From Chara braunii (taxonomy: Eukaryota > Streptophyta > Charophyceae > Charales > Characeae): a DNA stretch of 34,980 nucleotides. The notes below the pieces were generated by a model. It made no database searches and had not been told where the DNA came from. It saw only the letters and a list, made by a program, of their open reading frames with translations. A program made the position numbers and the translations under genes. This document shows, piece by piece, positions 1-8,236 of the stretch. The stretch's first letter is position 1. Every line of letters begins with the position of its first letter. The stretch covers positions 890,409 through 925,388 of the forward strand of contig BFEA01000398.1 of the NCBI GenBank assembly GCA_003427395.1, written 5' to 3'.

Positions 1-152
1 ATTATCGGACGTCACAAGTGTTCGGGCCAAGGTAAAAAGGTTATAGTCTCTTGATCATAGGTTAGTTTGAACAAACGTTTGGCAGACGTCAGTCTCATAA
101 AGTCCCTCAATTCAATGAAAAAGCCGGACATCGTCAGACATCGAAAAACTCG

Positions 153-180
153 AGCAGATACCCTTGTAAGGGTTTCTGCT
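153..180. repeat. Short perfect-loop hairpin
   Basis: Arms AGCAGATACCCTT and AAGGGTTTCTGCT pair over 12 of 13 positions around a 2-base loop. The fold is seen directly; no function can be assigned. It lies just upstream of two palindromes and a 79-bp tandem repeat, so it may be part of one small repeat. Confidence 0.6.
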
Positions 181-186
181 CCGACA

Positions 187-241
187 ACGCATATGCGTAA
201 TATTCGAATATCCCTAAATTTTGAATACAACGCATATGCGT
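187..241. repeat. Pair of identical 12-bp palindromes
   Basis: ACGCATATGCGT occurs at 187-198 and again at 230-241, 43 bp apart. Each copy is a perfect palindrome. The second one runs into the first unit of the 79-bp tandem repeat. This could be a dimeric protein site or simply repeat sequence; nothing here decides which. Confidence 0.55.
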
Positions 242-394
242 TCTATTCTATTGTTTTGTCAAATTTAAAAACTCGAATAGACCGCATGTGTTATGTTCGG
301 GGGAAAACGGTAGGCTGCGTTCTATTCTATTGTTTGTCAAATTTGAAAACTCGAATAGAATGCATGTGTTATGCTCGGGGAAAAAGGTAGGCCG
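238..394. repeat. Two-unit 79-bp tandem repeat
   Basis: Units begin at 238 and 317 with GCGTTCTATTCTATTG and share most positions, including ACTCGAATAGA and GCATGTGTTATG. The 79-bp period is not a multiple of three, so the reading frame across it is not conserved and it is unlikely to be coding. Confidence 0.75.
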
Positions 395-408
395 CTAGAT
401 CTTCGGCA

Positions 409-481
409 GGCGGCCTAGCTCAGTTGGTTAGGCATGCAAGTGGCATTCAGGAGGTTGTGGGTTGAATTCCCACTGACCACC
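409..481 (+). mobile_element. tRNA-like SINE head (A and B boxes)
   Basis: The stretch reads like a degenerate tRNA. An A-box-like TAGCTCAGTTGG is at 416-427, a B-box-like GGTTGAATTCC is near 460-470, and the ends GGCGGCC and GACCACC pair at 5 of 7 positions. The anticodon arm is not clean, so this is a tRNA-derived SINE promoter rather than a working tRNA. The body probably continues to about 710 (GT- and C-rich); I cannot place its 3' end. Confidence 0.55.
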
Positions 482-952
482 TGGGCACACTTGTGCCGAC
501 CAACTGAGATAGTTGGCTTGCTTCCCCACGGGGTTTGGCCATCATGTGTGTGTGTGGGGGGGAAGGGGGTTGTGTGTAAGTGCTGGCCATTGCGTTAGGT
601 ACTGGCAAAATGCTGGGTCTTCCGGCCTCCCCTCCGCCGATTAGGGTGGGGAACCCCTTGATTGTGAGATGTAGCTCTCCCCCTTGCAGGGGTCCCATGT
701 ATAGGCTTATTAGTGGTAGGTAGGTAATGAGAGGTGAAATTAGCTTAGCCCTGGTAGGTAGGTAATACTCCTAAGCTATATTCTTCTGGGCTCAGCTATA
801 TTTTTCTCCCTATTGGCAGGTAGGTAGTCAACGGTCATATCTCAGTTGGTACACTGGCGAACTGTTGAAATACAGACTAAGGTTCAAATTCCGATAACAA
901 TAGGATGACCAAAATTGGTTAGCCGTGGTGAAAATAAACAAAACTTCGGCCC
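482..952. other. Gene-free stretch with GGTAGGTAGGTA repeats and a second tRNA-like motif
   Basis: No credible coding frame. GGTAGGTAGGTAAT or a near match occurs at 715-728, 753-766 and 815-828. It is followed at 833-910 by a degenerate tRNA-like block: TATCTCAGTTGG, a B-box-like GGTTCAAATTCC, and ends GGTCATA/GATGACC that pair at 6 of 7 positions. This is probably another SINE-type relic. Confidence 0.45.
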
Positions 953-1104
953 CTTTTTTTTTTTCTTTTTTTCTTTTTGAGAAGTTGGTCACCTTTATTA
1001 CAAATAACAGAAGTTCAGAAGAGGCCCGGGACCTCACAATTGAACCCTGATGAACATAACGGGGCCATTACCCAGCTTCGGCAGAACTGGAAACCGGGTC
1101 CAGT
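953..1104 (-). mobile_element. Retroposon tail, type B (hairpin plus poly-A), minus strand
   Basis: Read on the minus strand, a hairpin (arms ACTGGA/TCCAGT on the plus strand, 1086-1104) is followed by a block containing GGGTAATGGCCCC, ATGTTCATCAGGG, TGAGGTCCC and an AATAAAG, then an A-rich tail (T-rich on plus at 953-979). The same block with tail recurs at 18032-18161 and 22412-22520, so this is a dispersed poly(A) retroposon. No coding capacity is seen. Confidence 0.6.
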
Positions 1105-1702
1105 GTCCCATTTTCTCACTCTGTTATCTCAAAGAAGCTTCTCAAAAAATTCCCATGAAGGGCACGCAGTAAAAAGGTCTTAATACCTATCCGGAACCTA
1201 GAACGATTTCAAATGCATTTCCGAGCGTGAAGCACCAGAGCTGAGAAACCAGCTATCCCTATGGAATTGTAATCTTAAATGTCTAAATCGACAGCACCCA
1301 CTGTCACCAATTCAAAATCCATGTTCAAAAAATCTGTAGCAAGCCTATTAGTCCAGCCTATGCAGATGGCCAGAAAACGGCAAACCGCCATTTGAAATTT
1401 CAACAGTTCATGAGCGTGCAGTATTTCAATTTCAACAGTTTATGAGCGTGCAGTATTTCAATTTCAACAGTGTATGAGCGTGCAATCCGAGCAAACTGGG
1501 TTTCTTTACAGCGGCTGTGCGCGGCCCAGAAGCCAAAAATGCCGATGTGCATGTGTCCTCGCCGCAGCGCCACTGGGATTTTTGGCCTTCTTTGAACTGA
1601 CAAGAGCCGTCGTCTCGCATGTTTCCTCGCTGCAGCGCCACCACGAGCTTTGGTTTTCTTTGAACTGACCAGAGCCGTCCTCAGAGAGGAAAGGTGCGGA
1701 AG
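1105..1702. other. Gene-free stretch with short direct repeats
   Basis: No supported gene. Three near-identical copies of a TGAGCGTGCAGTATTTCAAT-type unit (about 36 bp apart) lie at about 1400-1490. A repeated phrase including CTTTGAACTGACAAGAGCCG (second copy CTTTGAACTGACCAGAGCCG) occurs near 1589 and 1657. These look like local duplications. Confidence 0.5.
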
Positions 1703-1703
1703 T

Positions 1704-1771
<68 letters not shown>

Positions 1772-1976
1772 CCCCCCCCCCTCCTCCGTCCCCCCCCTCT
1801 CCTCGCCCGCCTTCCCTCTCTTCCCCCCGGTCCCTCCCTCCGCCCCCCCCGAGTGATGAGGTAGATAGTTCCGCTCACGCTCGGCCCGAAACGAAATAGG
1901 TGGATTCGCCCGACGTGGCGAATTGCACCCCTCCCCCTCCCTTGCCTCTCTCTCTCTCTCTCATTCACTCTGTCTT

Positions 1977-2031
<55 letters not shown>
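1704..2031. repeat. CT microsatellites and C-rich tract
   Basis: A pure (CT)n run at 1704-1768 is followed by a C-rich tract to about 1850, a short CT run near 1948-1960 and another (CT)n at 1979-2031. The long open frames here are only Ser-Leu or Arg-Glu readings of the repeat. Confidence 0.95.
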
Positions 2032-2032
<1 letters not shown>

Positions 2033-3056
2033 AGCCTCCCCCTTTTCATGCCTCCTTCCCTTCATATGTCCATTCGTTTAGGGCTGCAACTCCATTTTTG
2101 TGGGATTGTTATGTTGCAAGCGGGACAGGATTTGTGCATGGCCGATATCGGAAGGTGTACGCGAGGACCATGACGCGAATGCGTGGAGGCAGGGAGAGTA
2201 GTAACACTGGGGGGAGGTCAGGTGCCTGGCCAGGCAGGGAGGAGAAGGTGGCCACGGAATTTTTGATCTGCTGAAGCAGCAGGAGAAGGACGAAGCGGGA
2301 GGGTGAGGATGCGGGCTCAGGAGGATGAGAGGGTCGGGATTTGGTCGGTCAGTATGGGGATGCGGCGACAGAGGAAGCAGAAGGACAACCACCTATATAC
2401 GTTGAAGCATGCAAGGTAAGGTTGCCAGCGATGAGGAGGTTGTGGAGGGGGAAGATGTCGAGGAGGTTCCTCAAGTAAATGTGAGGAGGGTGTAGGTCGG
2501 GGACCCCATTGGTTTTGAAGGAGACGGGCAGCGCGGATTGGGAGGAAGCCGACCAGGATGTGGGATCGAGAGAAGGGGAGAAGGTCAGAATGTCAGCCAA
2601 TCAGGGTGAGGATGTATGAAGTGGAGCGGAAAGAAAGGAATGCAGGCCGTGAAGGGCGATCTTGACAAGGTGGGGAAGAAGAGATTGCAAGTCAGGAAGA
2701 GGGGCTCAACGCGGAGGGAGTGGAACAAGTTGTGAGGCAAGGAGAGAGCAGAATAACGACGAAGGGCCTGAATCACGAGAGGGATAGGGTAAATGTGGAT
2801 ATGCAGGTGATGGAGAGAGAGCAATTAAGAGGGAAAGAGTGAAAGACACTGAAAGAGAAGAAAGGACATACCAGATCCACCGGGGCCACATAGAGTATTG
2901 GAATATTAGGAGCACGAAGAGTGTCCCAACGGAGAAGAGAAAGGAATGGAGAAAGACGGGAAGAGAGACGGGACAGACACAGGATTGGTGGGGGGAATAG
3001 AGGGCACACGTTGAAAGATGGAATCGGACAGGCGGAAGGGAGGGAAAGGCGAGCCG
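2032..3056. other. Gene-free purine-rich stretch
   Basis: About 1 kb, strongly G/A-rich on the plus strand, with several short overlapping frames on both strands and none with a recognisable domain. It may be old repeat sequence. It ends at the N gap. Confidence 0.4.
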
Positions 3057-3120
3057 NNNNNNNNNNNNNNNNNNNNNNNNNNNNNNNNNNNNNNNNNNNN
3101 NNNNNNNNNNNNNNNNNNNN
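3057..3120. other. Assembly gap (64 N) beside GA repeat
   Basis: Sixty-four consecutive N are followed directly by (GA)n at 3121-3191. The microsatellite probably caused the break, and the true gap length is unknown. Confidence 0.98.
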
Positions 3121-3191
<71 letters not shown>

Positions 3192-3193
<2 letters not shown>

Positions 3194-3506
3194 CATTTGA
3201 CTGTCGTTAATGACCGGATGTAACCCCTGGAGCGAGAGAGAGAGAGGGGTGGAGAGTGGGGAGAATAGCAAGAGAATGGAAAGAGTGAGGAATCAAGAGA
3301 TAGCGGAAGGGACAGGACAGAGAGAAATCTCACTGGAGGAATCAAGTGTCACCTTTGGGGCACTATCTTCTTTTCATGGAGGCACGCCGCCCTCACTCCA
3401 AGTCCAGCCCTGGATGATTCTAAATGTTAAAAGGAAACAAAAAAAGATGATGACGGAATATTGACTGTGTTATTACTACATCCGTCGAGCGCCTCTTCTC
3501 TATCAT

Positions 3507-3537
<31 letters not shown>

Positions 3538-4298
3538 TGCTATGCTGTCGTCTCTTCGCGTCTGGAGACTAATTGGTGCTCCCGTCACTCTGCTGCTATC
3601 CTATCTGTTTTTTGTTTTGTTTTTGTAATTTCGATTTTTGCTCTTCTGGTGGGAATGTTGCCAGACCGATTGCATCTATCCTATTTCATGTTTTGGACTG
3701 GCCGGCAGTGTTGACGCCAACACCAGGAGCTCGTCAGCTCGGCGCGGGCATTAAAAAAAATAATAATAATAATAAAAATTGATTATTGCATCGGAGTGAT
3801 GGTGAATCAAATGCAGAACTGATGATCGCATCAAGTCACGACGTTTGTCAATGCCGCAACCAATCCTCTCAGGCGAGCCTTCTTCCACTCATCAAGATGG
3901 TGAATGGATTGATTAAATAGGTGAACAACGAGCAGTCTATTTCTTCGTTCTCACCCTCATCATTGAGTATTACTAATTAAAGTAATCAATCCGCATGCCG
4001 CACACATGATCGGCTTTTTGTGACATTTCATCATCTTCCTCGAAACAAGATCTCTCTCTCTCTCTCTCTCTCTCTCATTGGATCTCTCCGAGTATGCAGA
4101 GAGAGGGGTGTTTCTCACGCGCCTTGGCTTTGAATAGCCGAGGGAGAGTCAGTCTCGCCAGCTGGCCATTTTAACAGAATACGCGATATTTATTCAATGA
4201 AGCATTTAAAAAAGGAACAAAAGATTCAACCCCTGGCATCAAGAAAAAAGAAAAAAGAAAGATTTCAACCATTGAGATTCAGAAGTGGTGGTGGGTGG
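3192..4298. other. Gene-free stretch with GT and CT microsatellites
   Basis: No supported gene. It contains (GT)n at about 3507-3532 and (CT)n at 4051-4076, an A/T-rich run near 3750-3780, and otherwise unremarkable sequence up to the adapter junction. Confidence 0.5.
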
Positions 4299-4336
4299 CT
4301 GTCTCTTATACACATCTAGATGTGTATAAGAGACAG
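4299..4336. other. Retained transposase mosaic-end junction (assembly artefact)
   Basis: CTGTCTCTTATACACATCT is followed directly by its reverse complement AGATGTGTATAAGAGACAG. This is the 19-bp Tn5-type mosaic end in the head-to-head arrangement left at the circularisation point of transposase mate-pair libraries. It is not natural DNA. The flanks (unique sequence on the left, (GA)n on the right) need not be adjacent in the genome. Confidence 0.97.
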
Positions 4337-4368
<32 letters not shown>

Positions 4369-4692
4369 GGGGGAGCGGAGGAGGGAAAGAGGCTCCGTTT
4401 TTTTCTTTGGCTGTTCTGTGCATTGGAACTCTTTTTGCTATAGCTCTGACATCTGGGGCCTGCTGTAAAACGTTGGCTGTTCTGAGGCGCGCCAAGGGGT
4501 GAAAGTCGCCAGCTCAACTGGTGGAATACCTTGTCATCATATTTTAACGCATGATTCTCAAATCATTTGGGTACTCGAAGTCAAACTACTACTACGTAAT
4601 TCATTTTGTTTCAAGAACTCTGCTCTGCCAGTCGAGCCTCTTGAGAACCCAGTCCGAGGAGGAGCTGGTAAGAAACCCGAGAAAAGCTGGCC

Positions 4693-4815
4693 CGTGGGAG
4701 CCTTTCAGCTCTCGTGTATATAGACTTCCATAATGTCACGGGTCTCACTTCACTCATGAACAAACTGAATCCTTCTCTGGCTCGCTCAGCACCACCAGCA
4801 CTACAGGGGTGTGTG

Positions 4816-4851
<36 letters not shown>

Positions 4852-4970
4852 ACTGAATCCTTCTCCAGGAAAGGTCGTGGGAGCCTTTCAGCTCTCGTGT
4901 ATATAGACTTCCACAATGTCACGGGTCTCACTTCGCTCATGAACAAACTGAATCCTTCTCCAGGGAAGGT
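4693..4970. repeat. 95-bp tandem duplication split by a later insertion
   Basis: A unit beginning CGTGGGAGCCTTTCAGCTC at 4693 recurs at 4876 with near identity through ACTGAATCCTTCTC. The 183-bp offset falls to about 95 bp once the 88-bp insertion-plus-duplication is removed, so the units were originally tandem. Confidence 0.8.
4778..4851 (+). mobile_element. Mini poly(A) retroposon with 14-bp target-site duplication
   Basis: A 43-bp unique segment is followed by 31 A. The whole is flanked by the direct repeat ACTGAATCCTTCTC (4764-4777 and 4852-4865). A poly(A) tail plus a target-site duplication of this size is the mark of target-primed reverse transcription. The body is too short to identify; it may be a severely 5'-truncated transcript. 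Confidence 0.75.
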
Positions 4971-5052
4971 CATATAGGTGTGTATTCCGTACTCTGAAGA
5001 AATAATTATAAAAATAAATCGTCTGTGTACGTGATCCTATGGGCGCAAGAGC

Positions 5053-5151
5053 CTTTGCTTTAGTTGATTAGAGTGCTTCTTGTGGTTACCTGAAGCTTAT
5101 GTAGAAGCACCCACGGCTGGATCTGTTATCTTAGCGGGAATTCTCTTAAAA
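5053..5151 (+). pseudogene. nad4: Mitochondrial nad4 fragment in nuclear DNA (NUMT)
   Basis: Positions 5083-5151 translate without interruption to [20 protein letters not shown] followed by LLK, the conserved membrane segment of NADH dehydrogenase subunit 4 (complex I). An upstream AFA at about 5053 fits the same gene with a small deletion between. Only about 30 of roughly 490 codons remain, so it cannot function. It runs directly into mitochondrial-type tRNA pieces, which supports a transferred organelle block rather than a nuclear paralogue. Confidence 0.85.
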
Positions 5152-5203
5152 GTGGTGCTGGTCTGTCACCCCGAAGGGACGGGTTGAGATCCCGTTTTTC
5201 CCT
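5152..5203 (+). pseudogene. trnD-GUC: 3' half of an organelle-type tRNA-Asp(GUC)
   Basis: The block shows an anticodon-loop-like CTGTCAC, a T-arm ACGGGTTGAGATCCCGT and a trailing TTTTCCC acceptor strand. The 5' half is missing, replaced by the nad4 fragment. Identity as Asp rests on GUC in the loop and is moderately sure. Confidence 0.5.
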
Positions 5204-5208
5204 TTCCC

Positions 5209-5248
5209 GGGAGGTATGGCTGAGTGGCTGAAGGCATGGTTTCAAATT
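5209..5248 (+). pseudogene. trnS-GCU: 5' half of mitochondrial-type tRNA-Ser(GCU)
   Basis: GGAGGTATGGCTGAGTGGCT is the start of plant-type mitochondrial trnS-GCU, followed by a recognisable D-arm and the beginning of the anticodon arm. It breaks off at about 5248, where an antisense U6 copy begins nearby. It cannot fold as a tRNA. Confidence 0.65.
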
Positions 5249-5269
5249 TCCTCTGTTCCCTTGGGGCAT

Positions 5270-5338
5270 AGTTCATCCTTGCGCAGGGGCCATTTGCTAA
5301 TTACCCTTCTCTGTATCGTTCCAATTTTAACGGATGTC
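5270..5338 (-). pseudogene. U6 snRNA-derived sequence, antisense
   Basis: The plus strand carries the reverse complement of the U6 core: TCCTTGCGCAGGGGCC, a TTCTCTGTATCGTTCC block and CCAATTTTAACGGATGTC. On the minus strand this covers the ISL and ACAGAGA-region core of U6 spliceosomal RNA. There are small insertions (for example CATTTGCTAATTACCC, where CATGCTAATC is expected), and both ends are missing. It is a retro-pseudogene or fragment. Confidence 0.8.
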
Positions 5339-5349
5339 GTGAAGGACTT

Positions 5350-5420
5350 GGGGCATATCTCAAGTGGGGGTAGAACGCATGTTTTGCAAGTATGAAATAA
5401 TTGGTTCAAGTCCGACCGCC
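5350..5420 (+). pseudogene. trnA-UGC: Organelle-type tRNA-Ala(UGC) relic
   Basis: GGGGCATATCTCAAGTGG begins like an Ala tRNA. The anticodon arm CATGT-TTTGCAA-GTATG pairs with UGC in the loop, and a T-loop GGTTCAAGTCC follows. The 3' acceptor strand does not pair with GGGGCAT, so it is broken. Context suggests a mitochondrial source. Confidence 0.55.
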
Positions 5421-5444
5421 TGCAAACAGCTTCCTTTCCCTGTG

Positions 5445-5483
5445 AGCCCACGTAGCTCAGGTGGTAGAGCATTCCCTACTTAA
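5445..5483 (+). pseudogene. 5' half of another tRNA
   Basis: GCCCACGTAGCTCAGGTGGT followed by AGAGC is a textbook acceptor plus D-arm. It stops after the start of the anticodon arm (ATTCCCTACTTAAC), and no T-arm follows. Amino-acid identity cannot be read. Confidence 0.55.
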
Positions 5484-5990
5484 CCTTTGATGCCGTTGAT
5501 TTGATTGATGAGAAAAGAAAGGTGCGAAGCAATGATTTTCCCCCCATTGTTTTATGAAAATCTATGTGGCCAAGCTTCCGATGCCCCGACACTCGATCTG
5601 GACTTTTGGGCTGTCAGCCCTACGGTGGAGATTTCTCGATCTGGGTTGCCCAGATTTGCCGTCAGCCAATGTGCGCCTGGACCTGGTAGGCCCTGGACAC
5701 TTCTGGAGTAGTGCAGGCATCAGTACAAATAAACATCATTAATGAAGTGCACTTCATATGTCAAGTGTAAGACACTTACTTTATATCACCGCGCCCAACA
5801 ACACCCTGCTCAGCTCTTCTGCCAACCACTGCTCAAGCTACGAGGAGCACAACACTCCAAAAAGTTGCCTTTATCTACTGTATATGCTACTGCCAAAAAA
5901 AAATAAAAAGAAAAAAAGAAAAAATGCTACTGCTAAGACCCTCCAAGATCTTGAAGGACTAACCGTCGTAGTGATGGCACCGCCTCAGTT
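5484..5990. other. Gene-free stretch
   Basis: Only short frames without recognisable motifs. An A-rich run lies at about 5896-5926. The 3' end leads into a 133-bp tandem repeat. Confidence 0.4.
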
Positions 5991-6370
5991 ACCACCAAAA
6001 ATGTTACCGCTCGAATTTCCTCTTTTTCGGTCCAACAAATTGTCCAGGTACATTGCCCCAATAAACCCCAAGTGTGAACCGGTTTTCACCCTCGGTAACT
6101 GGCAGCTGTTCCCACAGAACTCGACCACCAAAAATGTTACCGCTCGAATTTCCTCTTTTTTGGTCCAAAAAATTGTCCAGGTACATTGCCCCAATAAACC
6201 CCAAGTGTGAACCGGTTTTCACCCTCGGTAACTGGCAGCCGTTCCCACAGAACTCGGCTGAGAAATCAGCCCAAAAAATCTTTCTAGGTTCATCGTCACA
6301 GAACCCAGTATGAATGGCCGATTTTCGCACTCAGTAAGTGACGGCTGCGTCCTCCAGAATTCGGCTGGAA
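5991..6370. repeat. 133-bp tandem repeat, two good units and one degenerate
   Basis: ACCACCAAAAATGTTACCGC starts unit 1 at 5991, and a slightly changed copy starts unit 2 at 6124, an exact 133-bp offset over the full unit. A third unit (about 6257-6370) keeps only motifs such as GATTTTCGCACTC and CAGAATTCGGCTGG. The period is not a multiple of three. It is a minisatellite of unknown origin. Confidence 0.85.
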
Positions 6371-7010
6371 AACGGCCCAAACAGAAAACAAAACAAAACA
6401 AAACGAAAAATCAATTCAGGAAAAAGAACTTCCTAAGTACCGTATGGATATTGTAAGGTGGGTCCCACTGCCGCTTTGCTACTGTTTTTTATGCCTCTCA
6501 GTTTTTCATAACGGTCTCTTCGATCGTTCGAAGGGTATGACCTCATTAAGTCAGAGAGGGTATTTTCTCGTTGTGCATCAGATCTATTACCGTGGCTGAC
6601 TCCTGAGAAATCTCTGACTCTTGACGTACTCTTCCCCAGTTTGGGCCCGACTTCTAATTTTCCTGGAGTCAACTACCTCAAGTGGGGTACGGGCAGCGTC
6701 ATTTGACTCTGGACCCGGTACCTGTTGACCCTAGGACTCTTCCGGCACCTCTCTAAGACTGGAGGCACGACTTTTGGCCCCTGGATTTAGACGTGGACCA
6801 AAAGTTCGGACCCGGGCTTCTGTCTCAGCGGATTTTGAACTGAGCTCATCGCACATTCATTATGATTGTTATTTATTTTGATCAAAGAGTTCAATGTGAT
6901 GATGGGTGAAGAGGTGATGGTGGTGAGATATGGAGGGAGATGAGGGTGATGTAATGCCTCACGTTGTTTGAGTTCTGCATCATGAAATGAGCAGGATCAT
7001 AGCATCAGGG
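6371..7010. other. Gene-free stretch
   Basis: It starts with an AAAAC-rich run (about 6383-6405). No frame has a recognisable domain and no RNA gene is seen. It ends at a pentamer array. Confidence 0.4.
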
Positions 7011-7155
7011 GGTTAGGTTAGGTTAGGTTAGGTTAGGTTAGGTCAGGTGAGGTGAGGTCAGGTGAGGTGAGGTGAGGTGAGGTGAGGTGAGGTGAGGTGA
7101 GGTGAGGTGAGGTGTGGTGAGGTGACGTCAGGCCAGGTCAGGTCAGGTTCGGTTC
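7011..7155. repeat. GGTNA pentamer array, starting as (GGTTA)6
   Basis: Twenty-nine consecutive 5-bp units. The first six are GGTTA (7011-7040), the same as the TTAGG pentamer. The rest are mostly GGTGA with some GGTCA. The array is interior and short, so it is an interstitial minisatellite rather than a chromosome end. Confidence 0.9.
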
Positions 7156-7195
7156 CACAGCATCGGGGGAAGAATAAAAATAAACGAAAAAATGA

Positions 7196-7531
7196 TCTTG
7201 CATACGAAAGATATTTTACCTGCAGATGATTTAACTGATCCAGCTCCTGCTGCTACCTTTTTGCTCATTTAGATGCTATTACTGTTCTTTCTCGGAATCT
7301 TGCTGCAAAGGGGATATATCCAGCAGTAGATCGATCCACTTGATTCAACATCTACCATGCTTCAGCCATGGATCGTAGGAGAAGAACATCATGAAACTGC
7401 TCAAGGAGTAAAAGAAACTTTGCAGCGTTATAAAGAATTTTTGCAAGACATTATTGCTATTCTTTGTTTAGATGGACAAATTAATTATCTGAATAAGATC
7501 GCCTAATGGTTGCGAGAGCAAAGTTTGTGTG
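7196..7531 (+). pseudogene. atpB: Plastid atpB fragment in nuclear DNA (NUPT)
   Basis: In shifting frames the stretch reads [14 protein letters not shown], then a block matching [20 protein letters not shown], then [20 protein letters not shown] and [18 protein letters not shown]. This is the conserved central to C-terminal part of the plastid ATP synthase beta subunit. Two extra T at about 7259-7262 create an early TAG, and another indel lies near 7330. The tail after IIAIL is diverged. It is clearly non-functional and marks plastid-to-nucleus transfer in a photosynthetic host. Confidence 0.92.
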
Positions 7532-7630
7532 ACCCGGTAGGAGTGATGTCTCAGGCTGGGCACGCCCAGGCAGGCGGTTGTTTCGGTTTGTCAAAATAGG
7601 CTCGTTTGCACTGGTGGTTTTAACTGGAGC

Positions 7631-7711
7631 GTTTCTCGATGTGTGTCTGTTGTCCTTGATTGTGCAGGGGCCATGCTAATCTTCTCTGTATCATTCCAAT
7701 TTTGACGGGTT
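7631..7711 (-). pseudogene. U6 snRNA-derived sequence, antisense (second copy)
   Basis: The reverse complement of U6 is recognisable from its 3' region (GTTTCTCGAT) through TGTCCTTG, GCAGGGGCCATGCTAATC, TTCTCTGTATCATTCC and CAATTTTGACGG. It extends further towards the U6 3' end than the copy at 5270, and again the 5' stem is lost. Point changes show it is not an active gene. Confidence 0.85.
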
Positions 7712-8236
7712 ACAAAGGACACACAAGTAGTATGTGTGTGCGTCTGTCCTGTCTATCTTTTCTTGCATTGTGCACAATGTACATATAGTATACATTGTAT
7801 TAAAGGATCGTGGCCGTTCAATGGCTGTCATATTATGCGTACTGCTCTCATCTGTCTGATCGTATATTTTAGATCCTGTGGCAGCAAGGAAATGAATGCT
7901 TCTTATATTCCTTTCACTAAGCATTCCTTTTATGACCTGTCTAGGAATTACAAAATCATGGGGAGGCGTTGCACACACTGGTGGAGAGTTGGGGCAGAGG
8001 CAGAGGCAGAGGCGACTTTCACTGCGTTTTACTCCCAGGACTTTGAGACCTTTTTCACACATTATGTAGCCCCAAACCTTTTGTACTAGTCTGATTATGC
8101 AGGATCCAAACTCTCTTAATTAACAGTTAGCTCTCTGTGTAGCAGTTGGCCATGTGGGCTAAAACATCTTTATGAAGTGAGACAAAAATATGCAAATCTG
8201 CTGGTCAGCGTCGCCAAAGCCCTCTGAATTTGGTCA
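7712..8236. other. Intergenic region upstream of the METTL4-like gene
   Basis: No supported gene. Overlapping 117-123-codon frames on the two strands (7736-8089 plus, 7691-8062 minus) lack recognisable motifs. Any promoter of the downstream gene should lie here, but I cannot point to a convincing core element. Confidence 0.4.

Noticed and set aside
447-698. 83-codon minus frame over the SINE-like region
   Set aside because: Low-complexity Pro/Gly reading of GT- and C-rich DNA downstream of a tRNA-like head.
833-910. Functional tRNA-Phe-like gene
   Set aside because: The anticodon loop is one base short and the T-stem is poor, so only a tRNA-like relic is supported.
1650-2274. Ser-Leu and Arg-Glu frames over CT repeats
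   Set aside because: Pure microsatellite translation without any non-repeat domain.
5991-7155. CRISPR-like array
   Set aside because: Repeats are head-to-tail without unique spacers, and the genome is eukaryotic.
7011-7155. True telomere end
   Set aside because: Interior position, only six TTAGG units, then degenerate GGTGA.
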